A stretch of DNA of 5,754 nt, taken from contig JAZSJA010000126.1 of NCBI GenBank assembly GCA_045534095.1, positions 1 through 5,754 on the forward strand, given 5' to 3'. The stretch is from UMGS1279 sp045534095 (GTDB taxonomy: Bacteria > Bacillota > Clostridia > Oscillospirales > Acutalibacteraceae). Positions 1 through 5,179 of this stretch are shown here, one piece after another. Made by a program: the position numbers and the translations under genes. Position 1 is the stretch's first letter. Every line of letters begins with the position of its first letter. Below the pieces are notes generated by a model, which had not been told where the DNA came from, ran no database searches, and was given only the letters and a program-made list of their open reading frames with translations.

Positions 1-19
1 AAAATCGGGGCTGTAAAAA

Positions 20-59
20 AACATACGCGCGATAAATTGTTATTTATCGTGCGTATGTT
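20..59. repeat. Hairpin with 17-bp stem
   Basis: Arms 20-36 and 43-59 are complementary around the 6-nt loop TTGTTA (37-42). The only non-Watson-Crick pair is a G-U at 29/50. Each arm carries the CATACGNGCGATAAA motif, which appears a third time at 1614-1628 on the minus strand, so the motif belongs to a repeat family. There is no T-run after the stem, so it is not a typical intrinsic terminator. Confidence 0.7.
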
Positions 60-74
60 GGGTGAAAATTGTAG

Positions 75-97
75 GGGGCGGCGATTTTCGACGCCCC
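75..97 (+). repeat. GC-rich hairpin inside the left repeat half
   Basis: GGGGCG (75-80) pairs with CGCCCC (92-97), with a further CG/CG pairing inside (82-83 with 89-90) and a small AT-rich loop. It is far more GC-rich than its surroundings. A short T-rich stretch (GTTTATTT) follows, so it could act as a weak terminator for whatever lies left of the window. GC-rich stems of this GTAGGGGCG...CGCCCC kind resemble intergenic palindromic repeats seen in Clostridia. That resemblance is from memory and untested. Confidence 0.5.
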
Positions 98-178
98 GTT
101 TATTTCTAACCTTTTCCGGTATGTCGTAAACGCCATACCCTTGTATAATAAAGTCAGCTCCAAAATACAGAAAAATAA

Positions 179-187
179 TGATATAAT
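179..187 (+). promoter_or_regulatory. Extended -10 promoter for the candidate bridge RNA
   Basis: TGATATAAT is a perfect extended -10 element (TG, one base, TATAAT). The -35 region 17 bp upstream (159-164, TCCAAA) is poor, as is common with extended -10 promoters. Transcription would begin near 194, just before the first predicted stem at 199. A second TATAAT at 144-149 lies further upstream with no good -35 in the linear form. Confidence 0.5.
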
Positions 188-193
188 TAGCAT

Positions 194-360
194 GACACTG
201 TGGATTGGTTGCCATCCCCTCCGGCAAAATTTCTTGACTGGTTCTTGTAGGCTACAACCACAACGCTCTGCTTCAAAGTTAATTAGTTGGATAACACTTT
301 GATGTTTTATATCTTGCAAGGTTACTTGGCTTAGCGCTTGTGGATCACAGTGATCTTTAT
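194..360 (+). ncRNA. Candidate IS110 bridge (guide) RNA
   Basis: IS110-group elements encode a structured RNA of roughly 150-250 nt in the left non-coding end; it binds the recombinase and specifies target and donor DNA through two loops. Here a strong extended -10 precedes a foldable region. A first domain can be closed by TGTGG/CCACA (199-203 with 258-262) or by TGGTTG/CAACCA (206-211 with 255-260), with a possible inner stem TTGCC/GGCAA (209-213 with 223-227). A second hairpin has stem CAAAGT/ACTTTG (274-279 with 296-301) and a 16-nt loop. A small stem GATCA/TGATC (343-347 with 351-355) followed by TTTATTTTT may mark the 3' end, just before the transposase ribosome binding site. Size, place and two-loop layout fit. 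The fold was done by eye and both ends are approximate. Confidence 0.6.
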
Positions 361-364
361 TTTT

Positions 365-369
365 AGGAG
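365..369 (+). promoter_or_regulatory. Ribosome binding site that fixes the transposase start
   Basis: AGGAG sits 9 nt before ATG 379 but directly abuts the in-frame TTG at 370. A TTG with no spacer cannot be initiated efficiently, so ATG 379 is the likely start and the longer reading adds three spurious residues. Confidence 0.8.
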
Positions 370-378
370 TTGTTCTCT

Positions 379-1560
379 ATGTTTTTTGTAGGTATTGATG
401 TGGCATCTCAAAAACATGATTGCTGTGTTCTTGATGCACAAGGAAAGGTTTTTATTCAGTTTCAATTCCAAAATAACCATAAAGGATTTTCCTATTTGCT
501 TGAAACTCTTTGTGGCTTGGATTCTGTAGAAAATATAAAGATCGGACTGGAAGCTACCGGCATCTACAGTACCAATCTGTTGGACTTTCTCTGGCGGAAT
601 GGATTTGAAGCAACCACCTTCAATCCCCTACATATCAAAAAGCGTCTTAGCGCTACCACTCTAAGAAAAACCAAAACAGATAAATCTGATGCAAAATTCA
701 TTGCAGATACCGTTATGCACGAAAACTCTCAGCCCGATACTCCTGTATTATACCACATATCTGAGTTAAAGTCACTAACAAGATTTCGTTTTCAACTTGT
801 CAGCGATTGTTCTCGTGCAAAAATTCAGGCAAAAGCGGCTCTGCATATTCTATTTCCTGAGTTTTCTTCAGCTTTTTCTGATGTTTTTGGGTCTTCTGCT
901 AAGGCTGTACTTAACAAATATCCCTCGGCTTTTGATATTGCAAAATGTCGAGCTTCCTCTCTTGAAAAACTCTTATTAACTGCCTCTAGAGGCAGATTCG
1001 GCCGACTTAAAGCTGAACAATTAAAAACTTTAGCAAAACACTCTATCGGTATTTTTTCTTCTGCAAAAGCGCTTTCTTTACAATTTCATCTTCAGCAAAT
1101 TGCTTTATTTGAATCTCAAATAGCTCAAGTGAATTTACAAATAAAAGCCATTATGGATGATATTGCTTCACCCATTTTATCTATTCCTGGCATTGGTTAT
1201 ACCTTGGGTGCCGCTATTTTAGCTGAGATTGGAGATATTCATCGCTTTTCTTCACACGCTAAGCTTCTTGCTTTTGCTGGAATGGAACCGAGCGTTTACC
1301 AATCGGGTAATTTCCGTCCTTCTTCCGGGAAGATGGTGAAACGTGGTTCCCCTCATCTTCGTTGGGCTCTTGGTCAAGCTGCTAGACTTGTTCCTCAATA
1401 TTCTAATACATTTTCTCTATACCTTAACAAGAAAATATCCGAAAACAAACACTACTGTGTCGCTACTTCTCATGTAGCTAAAAAGCTGGTTCGTGTGTTG
1501 TTTGCCATTCTTTTAAAGAATATTTCTTTTAACGATAATATTTCTGATTTTGTTGCTTGA
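379..1560 (+). CDS. IS110-family transposase (bridge-RNA-guided recombinase)
   Basis: This is a 393-residue DNA recombinase that moves the element it lies in. The N-terminal RuvC-like DEDD domain (DEDD_Tnp_IS110) shows the catalytic acids: D7 in VGIDVAS, E58 in LEATG, and D101 and D104 in KTDKSDA. A helical linker (about 140-260) leads to the C-terminal Transposase_20 domain. That domain starts with the helix-hairpin-helix-like IPGIGYTLGAAILAEIGD (about 269-286) and contains AGMEP and QSG, whose S309 is the expected nucleophilic serine, then KRGSPHLRWAL. All key residues are present and there is no frameshift, so the element may be active. The start is ATG 379, with AGGAG 9 nt upstream. Its upstream leader holds the candidate guide RNA. 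The family is certain; the subgroup (IS110 rather than IS1111) is inferred from the long left and short right non-coding ends. Confidence 0.95.
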   Translation: MFFVGIDVASQKHDCCVLDAQGKVFIQFQFQNNHKGFSYLLETLCGLDSVENIKIGLEATGIYSTNLLDFLWRNGFEATTFNPLHIKKRLSATTLRKTKTDKSDAKFIADTVMHENSQPDTPVLYHISELKSLTRFRFQLVSDCSRAKIQAKAALHILFPEFSSAFSDVFGSSAKAVLNKYPSAFDIAKCRASSLEKLLLTASRGRFGRLKAEQLKTLAKHSIGIFSSAKALSLQFHLQQIALFESQIAQVNLQIKAIMDDIASPILSIPGIGYTLGAAILAEIGDIHRFSSHAKLLAFAGMEPSVYQSGNFRPSSGKMVKRGSPHLRWALGQAARLVPQYSNTFSLYLNKKISENKHYCVATSHVAKKLVRVLFAILLKNISFNDNISDFVA

Positions 1561-1572
1561 CTTTTTATAGTT

Positions 1573-1668
1573 GGTCTACGGTTTGAAATTCCTTTCGGAA
1601 TTTCAAACTACAATTTATCGCACGTATGTTTTTGCAACCCCTTAATTTTTACCAACATACAGGGGAAT
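1573..1668. repeat. Right half of the interrupted palindromic repeat
   Basis: Bases 1610-1650 are the inverted counterpart of 1-40, and 1608-1616 (CTACAATTT) is complementary to 66-74. The part furthest right (CCAACATAC, 1652-1660) is the reverse complement of 53-61 except for small length differences nearby. Joined to 1-117 at a shared GG, the two halves make a roughly 210-bp palindromic element with internal hairpins and no coding capacity. The sequence overlaps the end of the frameshifted remnant reading on the minus strand. Confidence 0.5.
1581..1608. repeat. Perfect 12-bp hairpin after the transposase gene
   Basis: GTTTGAAATTCC (1581-1592) and GGAATTTCAAAC (1597-1608) pair without mismatch around the 4-nt loop TTTC. 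It lies 20 bp after the transposase stop codon. Neither strand has a T-run right after the stem, so a classic intrinsic terminator is unlikely. It may still protect the 3' end of the transposase mRNA or form part of the repeat the element entered. Confidence 0.75.
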
Positions 1669-1925
1669 GACTACACTGTTGAGATAACGAGGCGGAAGCT
1701 CCTCTTGTTTAATTTCGCTAACCTTTGCTGCCTCTGCAATGCTTTCATTTGAAAGGTGAGGATTATTAAGATTTTTTCCATATAATCTAATCTCGCCTTT
1801 ATTATGGGGTAGGAGCGGTTCTTTTCGGTATCGGTATAAAGCTTACTAAGCATACTGTAAAAAAGTGACATCTCCACAATGTTAAAGCCCGATAACACCA
1901 GAGGGTTTTCCTTTAATCTTATCAC
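1642..1925 (-). pseudogene. Frameshifted, truncated gene remnant of unknown family
   Basis: Two adjoining minus-strand frames together read like one natural protein end. From 1925 to about 1771 the frame gives LKENPLVLSGFNIVEM, SLFYSMLSKLYTDTEKNRS and IKARLDYMEKI. After a run of six A (1772-1777 on the complementary strand) that frame becomes basic and low in sense, while the -1 frame continues as NNPHLSNESIAEAAKVSEI and KQEELPPRYLNS. That sequence is acidic, helical and plausible, and it runs to a TAA at 1642-1644. The last dozen codons fall in the palindromic repeat and are probably not original. The only possible start is a GTG at 1925 with no ribosome binding site, directly downstream of a terminator, so it is unlikely to be expressed. 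I do not recognise the family. A short predicted helix-turn-helix-like tail is possible but not shown. Confidence 0.45.
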
Positions 1926-1930
1926 ACAAC

Positions 1931-1975
1931 AAAAACACCGTAGGAAAAACTAATCTGTTTTCTTACGGTGTTTTG
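1931..1975. terminator. Bidirectional intrinsic terminator closing the minus-strand operon
   Basis: The arms AAAACACCGTAGGAAAA (1932-1948) and TTTTCTTACGGTGTTTT (1958-1974) form a stem of about 17 bp with one G-U pair and a loop of about 9 nt. On the minus strand the stem is followed by TTTTTGTTGT. It lies 20 bp after the acyltransferase stop codon, so it ends that operon. The T-rich plus-strand side would also stop rightward transcripts from the insertion sequence. Confidence 0.85.
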
Positions 1976-1994
1976 TTAATTATAAATATTTATA

Positions 1995-3023
1995 CTACTT
2001 TTCGGTATTTTCAGAACAAAAAATAGGTTTCAGTAGTTTTAGAATGGCATCAATAACCTTTTCTACAATGGATACAAGATATTTTAAGATTACTGCCGAA
2101 ATTAAAACGGCAACTATAACTATAAATATGTTTAAATAAGGATTATTTGTTAAATCCATTAAAGTAAAAGGCCCTAAAATAAAGAATTGATGCACAATAT
2201 AAATGAAAAATGAGTATTTATCACTTAAATCTAAAAATGCATTTCTTTTTAGATTTTTAAATAAAACAACAAACAATAAAGCAATTGATATGCCTAAAAA
2301 TGCGTGAGCATATTTTACAAATAAATCAAATCTTTCTGAGGTGCGAGGGCTTACGTAGGTGTAGTATATTCTCACAGCGTTCATCAACACAGTTAATATC
2401 GCAAGAAGACAGGTTAAAATTTTAAATATTGATGGTTTATAGTTTTGCATAAACACAGCGGCAAAGTAACCAAATAAATAGCAGAATATTCTGTCAAAGC
2501 GGAAGTGTGAACCAAAAACAAGAAAAATATCCGATAAAAAACAACTCATAAATCCAAAAACCAATAAAAACATAGGCCATTTTAATTTTTTCATTTTTTC
2601 TGCCAAACCGCTTAAATATGGAGTTATAAAATAGCAGAACAAAATATAGCTTATAAACCAAAGATGTCCCAGTCCCCCTATGGTCTTTCCACCGAGCAAT
2701 ACGTGGAAAATTTTGGGCTTGCTGACGTAATTACTGTGGAAAAGATAAAACAGTATAATTGCAGGAATTAAAAAGGTGTAGTATGGTACCAGTATTTTTC
2801 TTGCATTCTTTTTGAAAAAATCTATGGAGGAAGTGATTTTTCTGTTTCCGTACAAAAATCCGCTTATGCAGAAAAATATTTGCACACCAACGTTAAACCA
2901 CCAGGCTGCCTCCATTCGGTAATGCTGAAAAATATGACAAGAAATAATAAATACCATAGCGATAAATCTTACCAGACTAATGCCGTAATTTCTCTCGGGT
3001 GTTTTTATTGCATTAAGTTCCAT
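1995..3023 (-). CDS. Multipass membrane acyltransferase (Acyl_transf_3 family)
   Basis: This 342-residue integral membrane protein likely transfers an acyl (often O-acetyl) group to a sugar or other cell-surface acceptor. It matches the acyltransferase-3 family (PF01757) in length and layout. An N-terminal segment, SLVRFIAMVFIISCH, ends in the conserved histidine H30. It is followed by WWFNVGVQIFFCISGFLYG (41-59), the family's usual second membrane segment, then GHLWFISYILFCYFITPYL (119-137), and a late FIYIVHQF (273-280). About ten hydrophobic segments span the chain, with a short basic and charged tail. Start: AGGAGG lies 7 nt before the ATG. It is the last gene of the operon, 38 bp after the PHP gene. 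The substrate cannot be told from sequence; glycan or exopolysaccharide decoration is the family's commonest role. Confidence 0.88.
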   Translation of the reverse strand: MELNAIKTPERNYGISLVRFIAMVFIISCHIFQHYRMEAAWWFNVGVQIFFCISGFLYGNRKITSSIDFFKKNARKILVPYYTFLIPAIILFYLFHSNYVSKPKIFHVLLGGKTIGGLGHLWFISYILFCYFITPYLSGLAEKMKKLKWPMFLLVFGFMSCFLSDIFLVFGSHFRFDRIFCYLFGYFAAVFMQNYKPSIFKILTCLLAILTVLMNAVRIYYTYVSPRTSERFDLFVKYAHAFLGISIALLFVVLFKNLKRNAFLDLSDKYSFFIYIVHQFFILGPFTLMDLTNNPYLNIFIVIVAVLISAVILKYLVSIVEKVIDAILKLLKPIFCSENTEK

Positions 3024-3061
3024 TTTTTTCCTCCTAATAGCCCTTTATATATTGCATTTTT

Positions 3062-3784
3062 TTATTTGGCTATGCCTCTGAGATGAGTTATAATGCCCTT
3101 TGCAGAGGTATCCTCAAGCTCTAAATATTGCCCCGCCTCATTTATATCAGGCAGATAGTGCGCATCAGACGAGGATAAAATTTTACATTCCTTAAAATAG
3201 GTATGAACTTCTGAAAGGCCATCAAATTTATTTAGGTCGTGTACCTCAGCGATTTTAAAGGTGCTGTCAGGTGGCACAAAACCAAGGTTGGATATTAAAG
3301 AGTTTGCCTTTTTGTCCACGTGGGCAGGATAGGCAATGCCCCCCAAATCATAAACGGGAGCAAAAACATCCTCAAAGGAAATATTTGCCGCATTTATAAG
3401 CAAGTATTCTTCTTCGCCTAAAATTTTATCGGTTTCGTTCATCATATACTGATTGCCGAAAATTTTAGGATTATTTTTAATTTTTTGCAGTCTTGAGTAA
3501 ACATACTCGTCCCACTCCTTAGCCGATTTTTCATCGGGGAAAAGGCAAACGGTGTGAACCTCTTCGTCGGTGGTAAGCTCCATTCCGTAAAGAACGGTTA
3601 TCCCATACTGCTCGGCCGCATTTTTTAAAGAAGTGCAGTTTTTTACGGTATTGTGGTCGGTGAGGGCAATTGCCGAAAGCCCGTTTATAAATGCCATTCC
3701 CGCTATATTGGCAGGAGTCATATCATTATCACCGCAAGGCGAAAGGCAGGAGTGCAGATGAAAATCATAATAAAGCTTTTCCAT
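3062..3784 (-). CDS. PHP-domain metal-dependent phosphoesterase
   Basis: This 240-residue soluble protein has the polymerase and histidinol phosphatase (PHP) fold, whose members hydrolyse phosphoesters with a cluster of two or three metal ions. The ligand motifs appear in order: DFHLHS (D7, H9, H11), TDHN (D43, H44), GMELTT (E69), EVHTV (H77), PAHVD (H155), EVHD (E180, H182) and SSSDAHY (D207, H209). A full set of ligands points to an active enzyme. The length suits the stand-alone COG0613-like group rather than DNA polymerase or HisK. Its ATG overlaps the DRTGG stop codon as TAATG, so the two are probably translationally coupled. In many Clostridia PHP and DRTGG genes lie together beside [FeFe]-hydrogenase genes (recalled, not checked here), but no hydrogenase gene is present. 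The substrate is unknown; a nucleotide or oligonucleotide is possible. Confidence 0.9.
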   Translation of the reverse strand: MEKLYYDFHLHSCLSPCGDNDMTPANIAGMAFINGLSAIALTDHNTVKNCTSLKNAAEQYGITVLYGMELTTDEEVHTVCLFPDEKSAKEWDEYVYSRLQKIKNNPKIFGNQYMMNETDKILGEEEYLLINAANISFEDVFAPVYDLGGIAYPAHVDKKANSLISNLGFVPPDSTFKIAEVHDLNKFDGLSEVHTYFKECKILSSSDAHYLPDINEAGQYLELEDTSAKGIITHLRGIAK

Positions 3785-4113
3785 TAGTTTATAGCACCGT
3801 GAATTTTAAGTGCAGTTTCAAAAACGGGGTCCTCACTTAAAAATATATTTATTCCGTTTTCCTCTGCACGTTTTATGGCATTTTCGTCGGGCTGCACACC
3901 ATCTGCCAAAATGATTGCACCAATCTCAGCAAGGGAAGCCACCGCAACCGAGTTCATATTGCCCATTACCGTCACCCACGCCGAATTGGCAGGAGCCCTA
4001 CCCATAACAATGCTTAAAAGATCACAACAATAAACGGTTGAAATTTGTTTTTCGGATGCACCCACTACTGCAATTTTTAAATTTAAAGCTGCACTTAATT
4101 CTTTTGCCGTCAT
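3784..4113 (-). CDS. DRTGG-domain protein
   Basis: This small protein of 109 residues consists of a single DRTGG domain (PF07085), a module related to sequences in phosphotransacetylase and CBS-containing proteins and thought to be regulatory or ligand-binding. The family pattern is clear: YCCDLLSIVMGRAP (28-41), AWVTVMGNMNSVAVASL (45-61), AIILADGVQPDE (66-77) and NGINIFLSEDPVFETA (86-101). There is no catalytic motif, signal peptide or membrane segment. Start: ATG 4113 has AGGAG 9 nt upstream; the in-frame GTG at 4122 abuts that site and is rejected. The stop codon overlaps the PHP start by one base. Stand-alone DRTGG proteins are often named as HPr-kinase-like, but this protein has no kinase domain. 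A sensory partner of the PHP enzyme is the best guess. Confidence 0.88.
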   Translation of the reverse strand: MTAKELSAALNLKIAVVGASEKQISTVYCCDLLSIVMGRAPANSAWVTVMGNMNSVAVASLAEIGAIILADGVQPDENAIKRAEENGINIFLSEDPVFETALKIHGAIN

Positions 4114-4122
4114 AATAATCAC

Positions 4123-4127
4123 TCCTA
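4123..4127 (-). promoter_or_regulatory. Ribosome binding site that fixes the DRTGG start
   Basis: AGGAG on the minus strand lies 9 nt before ATG 4113 and overlaps the TAG stop codon (4125-4127) of the AraC gene. The stop of one gene sitting within the binding site of the next suggests re-initiation between them. The GTG directly next to the site has no spacer. Confidence 0.8.
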
Positions 4128-4955
4128 TTTTTCTTTAACAATAGCTTTTTTGCGATACTGCATGGGTGAAACCCCAATTTTTTCTTTAAAAAGCCGTAAA
4201 AAATTTGAATGAGAGGTAAATCCGCACTCAAAACATATATCCGAAATTTTCAAACTGGTGGAAATAAGTAATTCCTTAGCATAGGAAATTTTAAGCATAT
4301 TAAGATAATCGCAATATGTAGTTCCAAGCTCCTTGTGAAAGGTGTGACTAAAGTGGCTTGTGTTATAGTGTGCTATTTTTGCCACCTCAGAAAGTTTTGG
4401 ATTTTCCCTAAAATGCATATGCATATAAAGTAGCGCCGCTTGAATGGGTCGTTCATCTGCGGGAGGCTTTTTGCCACTTTGAGGAGAGAGTTTAAGCACT
4501 TTTAAAAATATACAGATTATAAGATGTTTTAGATAACGCAAATCGGGGCTCGGGGATTTATTTTCTACCACGCAAAGACGCAAAAGTTTTTCCAAAGTAG
4601 AGGTTTGTTCTTCAGAAAGCCTAAAATACAGCGTATTACCTGCAGTTAATTTCCCAAGCATTTCCTCGCTTAAAAAACTATCATCTACCATTAAGTTTAA
4701 AAGATGTAAATCCTCTTTTGGATCAACCTGATGAAAATCGGTAAGCCTTAATACCGAAAGAGAACCTTTTGAAAGTTCCATTTGCTGACCATTTAAAATC
4801 TGCTCACCACTGCCTGAAAGAACAAGCTCAATTTCAATAAAATTGTGCCAATGTAAAGGCGTGTAAAAATCAACAAATCTTTCACTTGCCGAAATGCCAA
4901 TCTCTTTTCTAAGCTGGTCTTGTGAAAGCATTTTTTCAAGACTTGTCGTTTTCAT
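4125..4955 (-). CDS. AraC-family transcriptional regulator with cupin-like sensor domain
   Basis: This 276-residue DNA-binding protein probably senses a sugar or related metabolite. The N-terminal AraC-type beta-barrel domain contains LHWHNFIEIELVLSG (34-48), the conserved strand and ligand-pocket segment, then GSLSVLRLTDFHQV (64-77). The C-terminal AraC/XylS domain (about 170-270) has two helix-turn-helix motifs. The first is around LSEVAKIAHYNTSHFSHTF (188-206). The second is ISDICFECGFTSHSNFLRLF (237-256), followed by the signature tail KEKIGVSPMQYRKK. Start: ATG with GAGGTG 5 nt upstream. It heads the minus-strand operon and is transcribed away from the beta-mannosidase-like gene, with 224 bp between them. 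Such AraC neighbours usually control adjacent carbohydrate genes, so it may regulate both the glycosidase and its own operon. The ligand is not predictable. Confidence 0.92.
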   Translation of the reverse strand: MKTTSLEKMLSQDQLRKEIGISASERFVDFYTPLHWHNFIEIELVLSGSGEQILNGQQMELSKGSLSVLRLTDFHQVDPKEDLHLLNLMVDDSFLSEEMLGKLTAGNTLYFRLSEEQTSTLEKLLRLCVVENKSPSPDLRYLKHLIICIFLKVLKLSPQSGKKPPADERPIQAALLYMHMHFRENPKLSEVAKIAHYNTSHFSHTFHKELGTTYCDYLNMLKISYAKELLISTSLKISDICFECGFTSHSNFLRLFKEKIGVSPMQYRKKAIVKEK

Positions 4956-5041
4956 CTAATCACCTCTGAATTTCTATGTGTATAGCCAATTTCAAAAACA
5001 ATTCTGTTGTTTTTTAGTTGTATTTCTTTTCCATTATATAT

Positions 5042-5070
5042 AGAATATCACATTGTTTTTTGTTTTTCAA
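5042..5070 (-). promoter_or_regulatory. Promoter candidate for the AraC operon
   Basis: On the minus strand TTGAAA (5065-5070) lies 17 bp before TATTCT (5042-5047), which is preceded by TGA to give an extended -10. Transcription would start near 5035 and leave a leader of about 80 nt. A TATAAT at 5033-5038 is an alternative -10 without a good -35. Confidence 0.5.
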
Positions 5071-5111
5071 CAAAAACCCAAAAATAATAAGTATTTTTCT
5101 AAAAATAATAT

Positions 5112-5140
5112 AAGACTCACCCCTTTTTTTGTGTTAGAAT
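5112..5140 (+). promoter_or_regulatory. Promoter candidate for the beta-mannosidase-like gene
   Basis: TGTTAGAAT (5132-5140) is an extended -10 (TG, one base, TAGAAT). The -35 position 17 bp upstream holds AAGACT, a half match to TTGACA. The predicted start is near 5147. A weak -35 fits a promoter that depends on an activator such as the neighbouring AraC protein. Confidence 0.5.
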
Positions 5141-5146
5141 ATGATT

Positions 5147-5163
5147 GAACAAACAATTTGTTC
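5147..5163. promoter_or_regulatory. 17-bp palindrome at the predicted transcript start (operator or leader hairpin)
   Basis: GAACAAA (5147-5153) and TTTGTTC (5157-5163) are perfect inverted copies around CAA. The site begins at the predicted transcription start and ends 2 bp before the AAGGAGG ribosome binding site (5166-5172). It could be an operator for a dimeric regulator, or a hairpin of 7 bp at the very 5' end of the mRNA. AraC proteins usually bind direct repeats, so a LacI- or GntR-type repressor is also possible. Confidence 0.55.
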
Positions 5164-5179
5164 CTAAGGAGGTATATTT

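Larger units (their letters stand above)
1..117. repeat. Left half of an interrupted palindromic (MITE-like) repeat
   Basis: Bases 1-40 match the reverse complement of 1610-1650 as an imperfect inverted repeat. Its best part, 21-40 (ACATACGCGCGATAAATTGT), matches the reverse complement of 1610-1629 at 19 of 20 bases. Bases 53-78 also resemble the reverse complement of 1639-1661 (GTATGTTGG, then an A-rich tract, then a G-run). The half contains two hairpins of its own, at 20-59 and 75-97. Because the homology reaches base 1, the repeat may start outside the window. I interpret it as one end of a small palindromic repeat split by the insertion sequence. The alternative, that these are the insertion sequence's own terminal repeats, is less likely because IS110 elements normally lack long terminal inverted repeats. 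Confidence 0.55.
118..1574 (+). mobile_element. IS110-family insertion sequence (predicted edges)
   Basis: The element contains a full-length IS110-family transposase, a roughly 260-bp non-coding left end and a very short right end, the layout of IS110-group elements that carry the bridge RNA at the left. IS110 elements move through a circular intermediate and join at a short shared core. The edges are inferred. GG at 118-119 and GG at 1573-1574 would be the duplicated core. The right edge TAGTTGG (1568-1574) reappears in a predicted RNA loop at 284-290, and TCCGG at the left edge (115-119) reappears at 220-224. This gives about 1,455 bp, within the family's normal size. The outer boundary could instead be off by tens of bases, so treat the edges as a hypothesis; the family assignment is secure. 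Confidence 0.6.

Noticed and set aside
44..319. Minus-strand 91-codon open frame in the left end
   Set aside because: It covers the structured non-coding left end of the IS110 element and part of the flanking repeat, lacks a convincing ribosome binding site, and its composition shows no recognisable domain.
797..979. Plus-strand 60-codon open frame
   Set aside because: It lies fully inside the transposase gene in another frame; the transposase motifs are unambiguous.
1557..1562. TTGACT at the transposase stop as a -35 that joins TATAAT (144-149) across a circle junction
   Set aside because: With the inferred edges the spacing in the circle would be about 36 bp, far from 17. It would work only with different edges.
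1581..1608. Hairpin as an intrinsic terminator of the transposase
   Set aside because: No T-run follows the stem on either strand, so it is listed only as a hairpin.
1..1650. The long inverted repeats as the terminal repeats of the insertion sequence itself
   Set aside because: IS110-family elements do not normally have 40-bp terminal inverted repeats, and the guide matches point to inner edges. It is kept as an alternative, not excluded.
2880..3086. Plus-strand 68-codon open frame
   Set aside because: It is antisense to the start of the acyltransferase gene and the end of the PHP gene, with no ribosome binding site.
4022..4231. Minus-strand 69-codon open frame
   Set aside because: It overlaps the AraC 3' end and the DRTGG 5' end in a third frame; both of those have clear family motifs.
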